Shown in pieces: positions 28,141-39,818 of a stretch of DNA of 64,000 bases. A model generated the notes under the pieces. It saw only the letters and a program-made list of their open reading frames with translations, was not told the origin of the DNA and made no database searches. This DNA is from Antitrichia curtipendula (lineage: Eukaryota; Streptophyta; Bryopsida; Hypnales; Leucodontaceae), in NCBI GenBank assembly GCA_951230915.1, contig OX579633.1, positions 54,264,029-54,328,028 of the forward strand, given 5' to 3'. The translations under genes were made by a program, and so were the position numbers. Each line of letters starts with the position of its first letter. Within the stretch, counting starts at the first letter, position 1.

Positions 28141-31100
28141 AGAGTGGGAAATTCATGTGAATAGATTAGCGATGGTGAGGAAGGGGTTCTCTGCATTGGC
28201 CACCAAGGTCGAGGAGATGGCCACCTTCAATTGGTTTTTCTCAGGAACCCTCGCAGTCGTTACAACGAGTTACTGTTTTCCAATTTCGGCGCGATTTCTG
28301 AGCTCGCAAGCAAGCCATGTCGCTGAGGAAGTGGAGAAATGGAGGGGCATGGCGGAGAAAGGCTTGGGGACTGTCGTGGACATTTCGTACCTGACCTACA
28401 TGGTATGGGGAAGTAATACATGCGTTGGCAAAACTTTGATTTCTGCAGGTACTTGCGTCTATTCTTCTGGTTGAATTGCGTGTTAAGTACTTCGCGTTGT
28501 GACTACAAGGATTGGGTATCGTGTTTTGAACGAACTTTGCGATTTTTACTCAGGTCATATCTGATACTGATTTTGTGTGGTTTTATGTGTGATTGATCCT
28601 TAGGTTTGTGTTCGGCGATTTGAACTTTACTCAGGTCCTGTTCGATGCTGATTTGATGTGAATTTATGTGTGGTTGATACTTAGGTTTGTGTTCGGCGAT
28701 TGTTCGTCAGTCTGCGAATGTGCGGAGGAGGAAGGACTTGTTGTACCTGAAGCCTGTGCAAACAGGATTTCCGGGAGACTCAGATCGCGTGGTATGTGTA
28801 CCAACGGGTGGGACGATTGCATCCCGAGGCCATTTCCTAGGGTCTGTTTGTTTCGAATCATACACTTCTCAAGTATCGGCTGCTGTTCGGAGCTCTACTC
28901 GGTCGACCAACTCTTCCTGGGAGAGACAAGATTCGTCCTCTAGCACCTATGGCGTAGGTAATTTAACAAAGGCTTAGTTGTGAACTTATTGCTCTTGAAA
29001 TACAGCTTGAGGGATGCATCAAGGTGGAGGACAACTAAAACCGTTAGGGACCTGATCTCGTCTCTTATAGCAATCCTGTTATCAATAAACACTCATACAT
29101 TTATAAACTCGGGTGACCTCCAATTAGCAAGTGGTTCAAACTAAATGTTTATGGCTACACTAAAATTGGTAAATAGTGTTGGGTGATAATTAGTGTTGTT
29201 CCCTGTTTTTTACCCCCAACATTATTTTTCAACTTATGTGTAAATAGTGTAGGGGCACTTAACTCCTACTGTCAAACTTTGGCCTTTCTTTGTGAAACTC
29301 TAATTTTTGTCTCCCGTCATCAAATTTTTTACTATAGAGCTAAAATAGTGTTAGAATAGATAAATAATGTTCTAACATTAACCTTGCAAATCACAATTAG
29401 TGTTATTGTTGACAATTAGTGCACCCAACACTATTTACCAATTTTAGTGTACTGATCTTTGAATGTAAATGGATTGTCTACTGTCACTTGTAGTAGTCTA
29501 CAACCTCCCACTTTGAAATTGCACAAGAAAGTCATACTCAATGATAAAATAGTGATAAAAGTTAGATCTTAATGGATTCAACTCTTGAACCTAATGAGAT
29601 CTCTACAAATCTATCATGATCTCTCAGACATCACACTTCCACATATGTTAAAATGCGTAAATTGACGCAAATAGTATCTTCTACCTTAACCTACAATAGT
29701 TTTCTCACATCCGATTTTTCTGCAGGAATGCAAGACTTCTGCAGCTATGAGTCACAACTACTGCAAGGTGTCTAAACTGGTATTCGTCCAGATAATGGCG
29801 TACAAGGTCAAGGGGAGCGGTGTGTGCAATCACGGTTCACTTGTAAGACAATGTGGGTGTGGCATGATCTTATATCTTCCCATCTAGTAGTTGCAAGGGA
29901 AGGCGCCGCAGTGCCTGACTCTTTTATTACAGTGGAATCTATTCAAGGCTTGCTTGTGGCTCTCAGCAAGGGAGAGAACCAATGCCCATATTGGGCTTGC
30001 TTCCATTTAGTCCGTAATGGGGTAGTTTATCTTAAATTCCACGACATTGGACATAGTTATCTCCTAAATGGATGAGCTCCAGTAATACTATCGACTAAAC
30101 AAATCCATCTACAGTTCTATTCTTAGTAGATTGAAAACTCAAGATTACTAAGCCAACATTGATGGCTAGTTACACTCCAATGAATAATAGTTGGTGTAAA
30201 GTAGTGGAGAAGGTTCAGCCTCTCATTGCTCTAAAATGTGATATCCTTCTCCAAGGGCTTGGAGAATTTATATTGACCCTGGACCAAGGGGAGGAGGCTG
30301 TAAATTGATAAAAGTTGATATCTGCAGTGCGTTTGAGTTGGCACTTACTCAAAAAGTGAGCCAGTGCTACAGTCTATTATAGTTTGGGCAATATTCTCAA
30401 GGATACCAAGGTAGGTTATTGGATAGAGAGTATATACACTAATAGTACCCGTCATTAACCTTCACCCTCAATTTCTTCTCAATGAAATAAAATATTTTCA
30501 TTTCTAAATTTACAAATACCGAAATTCTCATAGCGTTGCTTTTTGTTTGCGTATTTTAATTGATGTCAATGCACTTGATACGCTAAGATTTCTAGGCATA
30601 CTAGTTGGAGACGGGAGGTTGGGAGGCATCTCAAACACCATAGCAACATATGAAAGCTTGCGTTCACATGGCTACTATATTCCTGCCATTGTTATTGTAA
30701 ATTCAGGATTAAGCAATGAGGAGCCTTTGTTAAAGTACCTACGGTACAAGTAAGGAAACATGATTGACATCATTCTTTATCATTAATCTACAAAGAGGAA
30801 TGAATGTTGCAACCACCATGAAAGTAATTGCCACCATAGCAGCATATGTGGTATCGCATTTTTTTTATAAGAATTTAGTGTTAATATTGGTGTGCTCATG
30901 TTCTTTTCCCGTAGGATATTGGTTCTGGTTCTTCCTCCTCTGCCTAAAGATCCAAAGATAAGCCTTGAAGAGTGGTTTGGCCTTGCGGAAGGAAAGTTTC
31001 TCAAGTTAAGGGATGTTCTAGACTACGCTCATTTCAAAAGACTGAAGAGACTAGGGGAGATATCGAAGAAAGCAAGCGATATTTTGTGGTGGCCTTTCAC

Positions 31101-32720
31101 ACAGTATGAACTAGTTGCTTAAGATTCAATTATGCTATCGTAGGATTTGTTGTCTATCCAAAAAAACATGGGGTTACCCGCGTTCTTTTGTTTGAATATG
31201 ATGTTTCTAACTTTGTGATTCATGGAGCTAGAGGAATGGATATAATAGACCCCTTGCTCCAACAAATATTTATTGTGAATGTCGCCGCCATGGAATTCCA
31301 ATTATATTTGACAAAATTCTTGTTGGATGCTGGCAACTTGGAACAGAGGTTTGTTAATTGTGCCATTTGATTGTCCTTCAGCCTCTATTTAATTTTTCTG
31401 GCCCAAAAATGTTGTCATGGTTGTTTTTCGTGGAATTCTTGCCTGCATACTATTTTTTTTCATAACTCATAACCTATTATGACTTACTCGGTTTTAGTGT
31501 GAAATTAATGCACTTGTTGCAATAGTTACCTCTCATTCTTTGTTTGTATTGTTATTGCTATTTTGCTACAGATTTACTAGGTTGTACTCCTAACATAGCA
31601 TGCTATTTAAAGCTACTAACAAGAAGCTTAGTTTCTCTATCTGCAACACTTGCAATTCGGTTTGTCTTTGAAGCTTTCCGTGGCATCTCAAAGACAATTC
31701 TCAAACCTCTTGGAAGTTCATCTTCTTGTTGGTTTAGGCGTTGAAGGACCCTGGATTGGCCCTTATCAACTACTTTTGCATTGTATGTCCAATTGATGTG
31801 TACGTGTGCATTGGAAAATCTCCTATATTGAATTGAATTCTTAGAGTTGAAAAGTGACTATATTTTACAATCAAAAGTTCCCTTCATCAGATTCATTTAG
31901 GAGGTCAAGTAGGAGACAGTTCTAGAGATCATATGCTCTTTTTGGCGGTGTTTGTTGTGGGATTGTTGTAAATGAAGTTAGATGCGTTGTTGCATGACCA
32001 CTCATATATAGCCCATGCCGTTGGTTGTGCAAGCATTGTTATATCCCTTCAATATTTTCTGATCCTTTAAGGAATCCAAACTTATTACAAGATGGGCGCC
32101 ATCTAATAGAGGTAAATATATTGGTCAATTTCCTTCACATTTAAAACTTATTAGAAAGTTTCAAACAAAAGGTTGAGCAGAAGTAGTCTACTGAATTAAT
32201 TTTCATTGCTAATATCCTAGTGTCTACTTCATGAAGTTAGACGCAATATGTTTCATGAACAAGCGTTATTAGCAAGCTGCTTGGCCCAATGTTTGGTACG
32301 TTCACTGTAGGAGGGAGGTGACACAAGTGTGTTGAGGAAATACGCTCAACAAAGGTTTCCGTCAGGATGAGAGGCTGATTTCAGACAAAGTAAAGAACCT
32401 GTCTCCACCAAGTATTGAACCCACAACCACGCTATTTGGTTTGAATACCTCACAACCATCACCCAATAGTTTAAGATCATCTTGGACCATTCATTGTAGG
32501 TTTTTGGTTTCATGTGTCAATGTTCCCTAGACTATCAAAAGTGGTATGGCAGTTGTGGAGCCCTGAGTTAGTGTCAATGATATCATCTCATCTTTAGTTG
32601 AAAGAGTAGTGTCCACTGGAACCATTTTTGCAGTAGAGTTCCGTGCTAGTGGGTCTGAAGTAGGATATGTGCATCCGATTCGTAAATCCACGGTGTCAGA
32701 AGATTTTTTTATCATTGAGA
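28141..32720 (+). pseudogene. BIO3-BIO1: Decayed BIO3-BIO1 (dethiobiotin synthetase / DAPA aminotransferase)
   Basis: In plants this fused gene makes the bifunctional mitochondrial enzyme for the two biotin steps from KAPA to dethiobiotin. The first exon, ending at 28448, has the ATP-binding P-loop VWGSNTCVGKTLISAG. It splices in frame to 28685-28791, which ends in LKPVQTGFPGDSD. Further pieces are WHDLISSHL..REGAAVPDS (about 29850-29990), ILVGDGRLGGIS (about 30560-30749), and LPPLPKDP to the domain junction WWPFTQ (about 30915-31110). The aminotransferase half is broken. About 150 codons are missing after WWPFTQ, and there is a frameshift near 31287. The lysine block reads CYLKLLTRS (about 31600), and frames are scrambled through HDHSYIAHAVGCAS (about 32000), NPNLLQDGR (about 32090) and TGTIFAVEF (about 32610). 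It cannot make the bifunctional enzyme; a transcript of the first half is not excluded. Confidence 0.85.
29159..29449. mobile_element. MITE with 28 bp perfect TIRs and TA flanks (291 bp)
   Basis: The ends read CACTAAAATTGGTAAATAGT... and its exact reverse complement over 28 bp, with TA on both sides (29157-29158 and 29450-29451). The interior repeats AATTAGTGTTG-type words. A TA duplication suggests a Tc1/mariner-type family, although the terminal CACTA invites confusion with CACTA elements; the 3 bp flanks do not match. It sits in an intron-like gap of the BIO3-BIO1 locus. Confidence 0.8.
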
Positions 32721-35157
32721 CAAAAATAAGTTGGATTCTCTGTAAACCTCCCTTAAAAACTCCTTAATACTTACAACCTTGACTAATTTAGTCCACTTCA
32801 GCAGATCATTATCAACCTTACAAATAATTTGCAGAGCTGAGTGTAGTAAATTTTATCGAACTAAGATGTTGTCAGCATTGGCAATTTGGCATATTGACTT
32901 TGGAGGTGAAAGCAAAGTAATTGTATCCTCGCATTGTCCTACCCTGTAGATATACGTTTGTGCTCTTGAAAGGACTTGTGGAAGGTGTTCGACATAAAAG
33001 CATCTACATAACTACTCCAAACCGATAGGAAACGTTGTTTATAGACCACTTACAGATCCTAAAACGTGCAAAATCAACGTAAAGATCCTCCAAACTATGA
33101 TGGAATGGTTTTAAGTCAATTGTTTGTATTAGCATGTGTTATTTTTCTATCTTTTATTTTACAATGAAAGTCACAAATTCTACATTTTTCCTATTCTTCA
33201 TATCATAAATTAATTTTAATTTAATGTTTATTAATGTTTAAATGTTAAATGTTAAATGTTTAAATTTAATAATTAATTAAAAAAATTCTATTAATATTTG
33301 TTTTTTTAGCATTTACATATTCTATTTTGTTAAAAAAAATTGTTACTTAAAAATTACTTGAGCTCACAATAATGAGCTCTAAATAAATTCAAATAGATGT
33401 AGTAATTTTCAAATTATGACATGAATTATTGCATTTTTAATTTATAACATGAACTAAATTAGACTACCATTGGTTTCCTAACCCTTAATCAAAAACAACA
33501 ATGAAGATAAACAACATTTTACAACATCACATATACTACTACAGTTTATTTTTTGTTTCTTAAGCCTTCAACAAAAGCAACTTGGATCGTTAAAATTAAA
33601 ATTTCATGAACTGGGCCCACCCACTATTACTTATATGGGTTGGAATTTCCAAGCGCTGGTGCTAGCAGGTCCTAATTTTGCAAGGTTGAGTTCTACCACC
33701 TTGCCAATTCATAAGGCATGAGTGTGTGAGGGCTCTTAACTTAAGTTGTTTTTTGATGTCTCACAAATTCATCGCAATTTTGCAATTCTCTTGCAATATG
33801 ACTCCCTCATCACGTCACCGAGCTTCTTTCTCCTCAAGAATCGCAAGTCACAATTGATAGTTGACTATATTCTCGGATGTGATGATTAGAATCATATTTA
33901 CCTTGATTTTAGGATTACTAAAATACTTTGGCACGGATGATTTCCATAAAGCCATCCTTGACAAGATTGTATTCTTGTTTTGGTGCACAATGAAGAAATT
34001 GTGGCCAGTTACTGGGAAAACTCTACCAATTATAAGGTAGGAACACCCATAAACAAGAGGGTCCCATGGGTGTGACCTATAATGTCACCCATGCCCGTCG
34101 AATGGAGTCGTAGAACTCAGAAGCCACAGGAAATGGTGGCTGTGGATGGAAATAGTGACTAAATAAAGTGCCCAAAGTTTTGGTTCTATATGTAGAGAAT
34201 GGCAGGTGATGAAAAATTGTTTCTTTATGAAGTAAGATGACCAAGTGGATGGGCGTTGGTTTAAAATACTAAGCATGTGGCTTAATGTTTAATTAGCACA
34301 ATAAAACATGCAATTTCTTTTGATTTTGGAGATAATGGAAAGAAGTTCAAAGATACAGCTGGCACTATTACTTGAATGTGCAATCATTAATAGGACCTTC
34401 CAATGGCAGCAATGGCAGAGAAAAGAACGGTAGAAGGTGTACCTCATTCTTGTATGAAGTGCTTATCATACTCACAGACAGATACGTGAAGAAGATCAAG
34501 CAAACTTAGTGAGGGATAATTGAATTCAGACGTGTTGAATGTGTGATTTCGAGAGCAATTTTGACATAGGAATATACATAGTGGTGGATCTCAAGTGAGG
34601 TGACAAAGGAGGAAAGTGAATTTTGTAGCTACAATCATAGATAGTCATGGATATTGTGGTGCAAGTGACGTAATCCGAGAGGCGTGGCCTGCTCATCTGC
34701 ATGGATACGAAGTCTTCGGAGGCACAGGGTCAGACGAGCTACAAGAGACATACGGGAGCTTCATGGAGCAAACAGAGGTGGGTACCCAATCACTGTACAA
34801 ACAAGCAATGAATTACGGCCAGGGGAGCGGATTTCGGGCTTGGACTGAAGCGGAGTGTGTGGCTTGGGAGGCGGCCAGGACTGCCACAACAGCTGGGGAG
34901 GAGCACGGCCCCGCCCGCCAGTCAGCGGAACTATACTGAAGTAGGCAGACCTCCCCCGAGCAAGGCCCGCAGTTGGTCGGCGAAGCTCCTAGGGAGGCCC
35001 ACCCTAGCTAGCCTCGCCGCAGTAGGGTGGTCTTAGGCTCCACAGCGGCAGTTGGGCAGGCAGGGAGCTCTTGAGCAACAATCGGCCAGGGCGACGCTCT
35101 GGTAGGACCTGCATAGTAGGTGGAACATGGCACTCGGTGCCGTTGCATAGGGACGTG
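32721..35157. other. Gene-free stretch, AT-rich then GC-rich
   Basis: About 33130-33560 is very AT-rich, with repeated TGTTTAAATGTTAAATG words near 33220-33270. From 34650 to 35157 the DNA is GC-rich and includes a 107-codon frame (34616-34939, +) of unknown nature. This GC-rich block adjoins the pogo-like transposase remnant and may be its upstream part, but I could not align it to the family. Confidence 0.4.
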
Positions 35158-35436
35158 CACTAGAAGAAAATTCACTGTTCATGCCCCAAAACATGTTAGA
35201 ATGATGTTAAAATGATGAAAACTACGTTAGAACAAGCATTGAAACATTGGGTCTGCTTCGTTGATTTTTGTGTTGAAAAAATTGAAACTACGTTGAGATG
35301 TTGTGACAAATGTAGTTTTCAACAAAATTTGCGTTTGCTACAACATCACAACGTAGTTTTTAAAGTTTTTACCAAAAAATTCAACAAAGCAGACCCAATG
35401 TTTTAATGCTTGTTCTAACATGGTTTTCTTCTAGTG
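35158..35436. mobile_element. CACTA-type MITE (279 bp)
   Basis: The ends are CACTAGAAGAAAA and TTTTCTTCTAGTG, with GTG duplicated on both sides (35155-35157 and 35437-35439). Long internal arms pair: GTTAGAACAAGCATTGAAAC on the left with its near reverse complement on the right, and CAAAGCAGACCCAATG. The insertion lies immediately before the recognisable start of the pogo-like transposase remnant. Confidence 0.88.
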
Positions 35437-35771
35437 GTGGTTTGACCAGCAACTGGCATCAGCGATCGAGGCTGTGGAGAATGGCACACCGGTAGCCACA
35501 GCAGCAAGGCAATTTGGAATACTTGACTTGTCACTGCGAGACCACCTGTATGGCAGAACAATGCAAAGAAAGAAGGTCAGGCAAGGCGTTCTCAGCAAGG
35601 AAGAGGAAGAGGCACTTGTGCGATGGATGCTAGACATGCAGGAGTTGGCACGTCCCATTTTAGTGACTGAGCTGAGGAGGAAAGTGGCTAAGATCACGCA
35701 GGAGTGATGGACGCCCTTTAAGGACGACATTCCCGGGCGCGGTTGAATGCGCTGATTCCGTCATCGCCATA
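35437..35771 (+). pseudogene. 5' part of a pogo/Tigger-like DDE transposase
   Basis: The frame from 35440 reads WFDQQLASAIEAVENGTPVA then TAARQFGI, a Psq-type helix-turn-helix found at the start of pogo-like transposases. LSKEEEEALVRWML and the HTH_Tnp-type segment follow. It is then interrupted by TGA codons (near 35706, 35744 and 35750) within a readable WTPFKDDIPGRG...RHRH stretch. Here the gene is cut by the 15 kb CACTA element. Coding resumes at 50938 in the same frame once one ATA copy is removed. Confidence 0.8.
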
Positions 35772-36022
35772 CACTACAAAAAATGGGGGGTATAAATGAC
35801 TGCAAAAAATGACAGGAAAATAGTCATTCTGGACATAAATGACTGGAAAACGACTTCGGGTTCTGCAGTCATTGTGGACAAGTCATTCTTTAAATGACTG
35901 CTGGTGTATTATCACCATCCACTTCGTACTTGGATGAATATTGGATGAGGGGGTCTTCACAGAACATGGAAAGAAGAGAAAATTTCATGGAAAGGTCGGG
36001 CAGCTTCAAAAATCCTTTTAAT

Positions 36023-36120
36023 TTTTGCTGACATGGCCGTCCACGTCACAAATTCCGGAGTCATTTGGCAGTTGAGATTCAGTCCAAGAATAGCTGACGT
36101 GGACGGCCATGTCAGCAAAA
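36023..36120. repeat. 26 bp perfect inverted repeat in the CACTA left subterminal region
   Basis: TTTTGCTGACATGGCCGTCC... (36023-36048) and its exact reverse complement (36095-36120) flank a 46 bp spacer containing AGTCATTTGG and GATTCAGTCC. It lies about 250 bp inside the left end of the large CACTA element. Confidence 0.9.
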
Positions 36121-36877
36121 TTCAAAGTCATTTTGCAGTCGTCATTCAGTTCGGGTGGAGTTCCCGAGGAAAAACACGTGGCAGGTCCGTCCAATACATG
36201 CGACGCAGTCATTGTTGGGTCGGACATGGTGACTGAATTCAGTCATTTCTTAGTTATTTATAAGTTACAATGCAGTTGGCAAGTGCTGATGTCAGATCCA
36301 ATTTTGAAGCCACATGTCATTTTGAAGTTCTATCCAATTTATTGTCCAGTTACACCAAAGTTGACAAGTATAACTTCTATAGTGAGCAGTGGCCGTGGAC
36401 TCTCCAGACAGAGGGGTCTGTGTTGCGTAATAGTTTTGAGTTACACGAATATAGGCCGACAATCCAGATCTATCACTACGGCGTATCTAAGACATGACTA
36501 CAAATTCAGTCACCACGTAAGGACGTGCCGCGAGCGCCAGTTGTACATCCACTGAGGAAGGAGCACTTATGATTTCACATGAGATTACCAGCCTACATGA
36601 AGTACACTCTCTTGCAGCACAACTACACACTCTTCAATTGCACTAACATGCTCCTCAATGTCATCCAACCTAATTCCTTCTAGGCCATGGCAAAATGGAT
36701 TCCCAACTTCACACAATTAGAGAACAGACAACGGAAAATGAAAGTGGCTCCTGAGATAGGATAAGCCATCACTGCAGCTCAGCATGAATATTTACAATAC
36801 TATTGTTTCCATGGAGTTGTCCCCCAATGCCATAAGTCCGTTGGGCAAAGTACTTGCTAACTCTCCCGGTGGCCACC

Positions 36878-37186
36878 TCAAACCTTAACTTTCAGGTACT
36901 TCTGATCCCATATTGTGCTAGTCCCCTCCACATCTTTCAGCTGCGTTTGCTCATCCGCTTCATGGGGGAACATCAGCGCCACCCCTGGCTGCAAAACTTC
37001 CTTAATGTCTATCTTAAACCAAGTCTCCGGAATCTCTTGGAAATGGAACTTATGTTTGCCTGGGATACCGCTAATCCTCCCCACCGCCACTTCCTGCCTT
37101 CTTGACCGCGGGTTGAAGAGAAGAACTTCGTCTTCGAGCCGATACTGCAGGTAAGGGCTAACATTAGCTTCAATTCTTAAAACCAA
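36878..37186 (-). CDS. C-terminal exon of the CACTA TNPA-like gene
   Basis: The readable part begins after an acceptor (TGCAG|TATCGG on the minus strand, near 37147). It contains LLFNPRSRRQEVAVGRISG, HFQEIPETWFKIDI and VALMFPHEADEQ..LKDVEG..IWDQKYL. This matches the general form of the C-terminal domain of plant TNPA/Tnp1-like CACTA proteins: a VA.G.I.G segment, then LM.PH..D...L.D..G....W. It lies downstream of the FCP1-like exon on the same strand. A small exon at about 37874-37943 (LQTRETRATAASALEKKGV) probably joins the two. The stop or last donor is uncertain. Confidence 0.6.
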   Translation of the reverse strand: MVLRIEANVSPYLQYRLEDEVLLFNPRSRRQEVAVGRISGIPGKHKFHFQEIPETWFKIDIKEVLQPGVALMFPHEADEQTQLKDVEGTSTIWDQKYLKVKV

Positions 37187-37963
37187 AATGTCCTAAACGT
37201 ATTCAACAGAAAATAGGCATCCTACCCACTTTTCCATCACCTGCATATGACTAACTTGTGACAGGCCTTTCACTAGTTAATGACTTCAATGCACTTCGCC
37301 ACTAATTCTTCACTTCCCCGCGACTATGTCTACAGCTGTGCCCCAATTCATGTACAAAACTATAGCTGCACTAAATTGTTAGCACACAAGCACTACAAGG
37401 ACCTCGTACATTACATCGTACAAGACAAACTTTCACGTGCAGATCCAACAACGCTATGGAAGGCTAACGTCAATAGAGAAGCCCCTTCCCATAATAAACT
37501 TCAGAATGCTCTCAATGGTTTATTCGTTGAGAATGACTAGTAACTTCTAGCAAAAGCTGGCTGTCGATTGAACAAGTCCTTGTTGTGGAATATATTCATT
37601 TCAGTCCCTACATTACTAGAATGGAAACATCCAATGCATAAGCCCACCCTTGCAAGCTATGACGACAACTTCAGACGCACCGATTTCAAATGCAGACTCC
37701 AAGATGAACCTGACTTCTTAACGACTACACCACAACATGTAAATCATTGAATGCAACTGTGCTACACCAGTCTTTCTCTGTGTGATCACTTAACCATCAT
37801 TAGACAATGACTTCCTATTGCACGTAAGGCAAAACTGTCACAACATTCTCAACTGAACGCACCTTCTTCGTGGAGGGTGCGACACCTTTCTTTTCCAACG
37901 CTGACGCTGCGGTTGCCCTCGTCTCCCGCGTCTGGAGCTTGACCTACACACACGGGTCAATTC

Positions 37964-39818
37964 TTAGATATAAAGATGAAGGGAAGGTGAGGGGACGCTA
38001 GGGCGTGTGCAATCCCATGCTATGCGTGTCCCTTCACCTTCAACAATGTCCAGAAACTCATATGCATGTCCGCTTCGGCGTCTTTGCAGCATTTGTGACA
38101 TGGATTCGTTGACAATATTGGGGAATTTGGATCGAAAGGTAGGAACATCGGAGCATTCGAGTAAAGCCTCCAACAACGGCCACAGGTACCGTTTCAGGTA
38201 CTCCTTGTCATCTGCCAAGGCGCACATCCACTTCACATAGAAAGGCGTGCTGAGGATGACGTTAGCGTCCGGGTTGCACTCAACCCTACTCTGCTTACTA
38301 TCTACAATCACTGTATTAGTTGCACAGAAATGAGGCCAAGTTGCAAAAACTAACTCTAACTGTTTACTCCAATCGGTTGTGCTGCCATCTGCAACATGGT
38401 CTCGCATACCAAGTTTGCCTGACCACGCAAACAGTGGGGCGTGCGTGACACCCTTTACCCCCCCCAAGCATTGCAGGCAACACATCCTTCATTTGTTCCC
38501 CGTTGTCGCTGCCCCAGAATGCAACTTCAAAGCTACTGAAGCATCGATTAAGGAATGTTTTCAACCAAGGATGGAAGACTACTCTTCTGAACTCAGTTTT
38601 AGTGGTACTACGAATTCGAGGATTGGGGTTTGGCTTCCACAACACACTGGAGTCTAACAATGTGCCATGCACATTGAAAATAACTAATATGGGTTGACCA
38701 CGTTCACGTAATGCGGTGAAGACCCAAGGAGCACCAGAATCATGAGGTCTCACCTCACTCGACCTACGTTGATGAACGCCGGGCGGGGAAAGTACCTTCA
38801 CTGGTGTCTTCGGTGGTTTTCTGGACTTCTTCTGAGCCGGCTCCAATGCGGCTGGTGCAACCTCCAACGACTTCGATGTCTCCGGCACCACATCCACAAC
38901 TTGCTGTGATGCTGAAGACTTCTTTGCCAAAGACACTTCAGCCACTCCATCTTCCTTCTTCTTGTCAGGGTTGCCTTCCTTCTCGTCGGGGCTGCCTTCC
39001 CCATCACTACTTACCGGTGAGGGACCACCGCTACTTCTTGTGGCCGGGCGATCCTCTTCTCCAGGAACTTCAGCCTCCATAGTATCGTCACATGTCGGCT
39101 CTGTGTCGGCTACCGTTGAGGGATCCAGTGCCACAATGTTTTTTGAGGGCTCCCCGATTTCATGATTAGGGGTGACAATTGCTTCAACCTGAATGGCTTT
39201 TTGGAGGTCCACCACCTCCTTACTTGACTTTGGAAACGCATTAGGCTGCGATGACACTCCCACCTCCTGCAAGGTCTCTTTTACAGGGTTTGTCCCGTTT
39301 TTGGGTACATTTCGCTCAGACACTTTCCACTCCTTTGTTATCGGCGCTGAAACGGGGTCTGCAGTCTCAAGGGGAACAAGGTCAGACTCAGAAGACAACG
39401 AAGTCAACTCCTTGGGGTTTACCTGCACCTGGGCTTCACCTTTTTGTTGGCTTGCATGCCCAGGACCTCGCTTCTCCTTTGTGGAAGGAGCGCCGGGCCC
39501 CCGCCTATCCTTTGTGGAAGGATTGCCTTTCTCCGTCGCTGTTGGGACTTTCTTCTTAGAGTTTCCCATGAAACAGGTGCCTTCTGCTTGTGGCAAGTCT
39601 CGTGATTCGCGGTTCTCCAACGCTGATTGACCGATGGAGGGGCTGCCTTCATCACGTGGCTTCGACTTTCCCATGAAGCTCTGGAACATTGAACGTAAGT
39701 CGTCAATTGCCGCGGCTTGGGCAGCGGAGTTGGCTAGGAAATGTCCCATCTTGTGGTCCACATCCGTCTTCCACGATTGCATCAATTCCCAGTGAGGGCT
39801 GTCACCTGCTCCCGCCTT
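37964..39818 (-). CDS. CACTA accessory exon with FCP1/NIF-like (HAD) domain, frameshifted
   Basis: The exon begins at about 39818 after TTAG|AAG, in phase with the preceding TNPA-like exon. About 330 residues of low-complexity Ser/Pro/Lys/Glu sequence come first. A domain resembling the FCP1/SCP phosphatase fold follows: LVIFNVHGTLLDSS, VVFHPWLKTFLNRCFSSFEV, AFWGSDNGEQM, then in another frame NTVIVDSKQSRVECNPDANV, ILSTPFYV, DKEYLKRYLWPLLEALL. In active family members the motif is DxDxT; here it is NVHGT, so both catalytic aspartates are absent. The frame changes at a run of eight C on the plus strand (38458-38465), either a real +/-1 mutation or a sequence error. A donor near 38037 (GAAG|GTGAAG) probably ends the exon. 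A pseudo-phosphatase or binding role for the domain is inference. Confidence 0.7.

Noticed and set aside
34616..34939. 107-codon plus-strand frame in the GC-rich block
   Set aside because: No family recognised; might be the N-terminal part of the pogo-like gene but could not be aligned, so not called a gene.
39193..39630. 145-codon plus-strand frame and neighbours
   Set aside because: Antisense shadow of the low-complexity part of the TNPA-like/FCP1-like exon.
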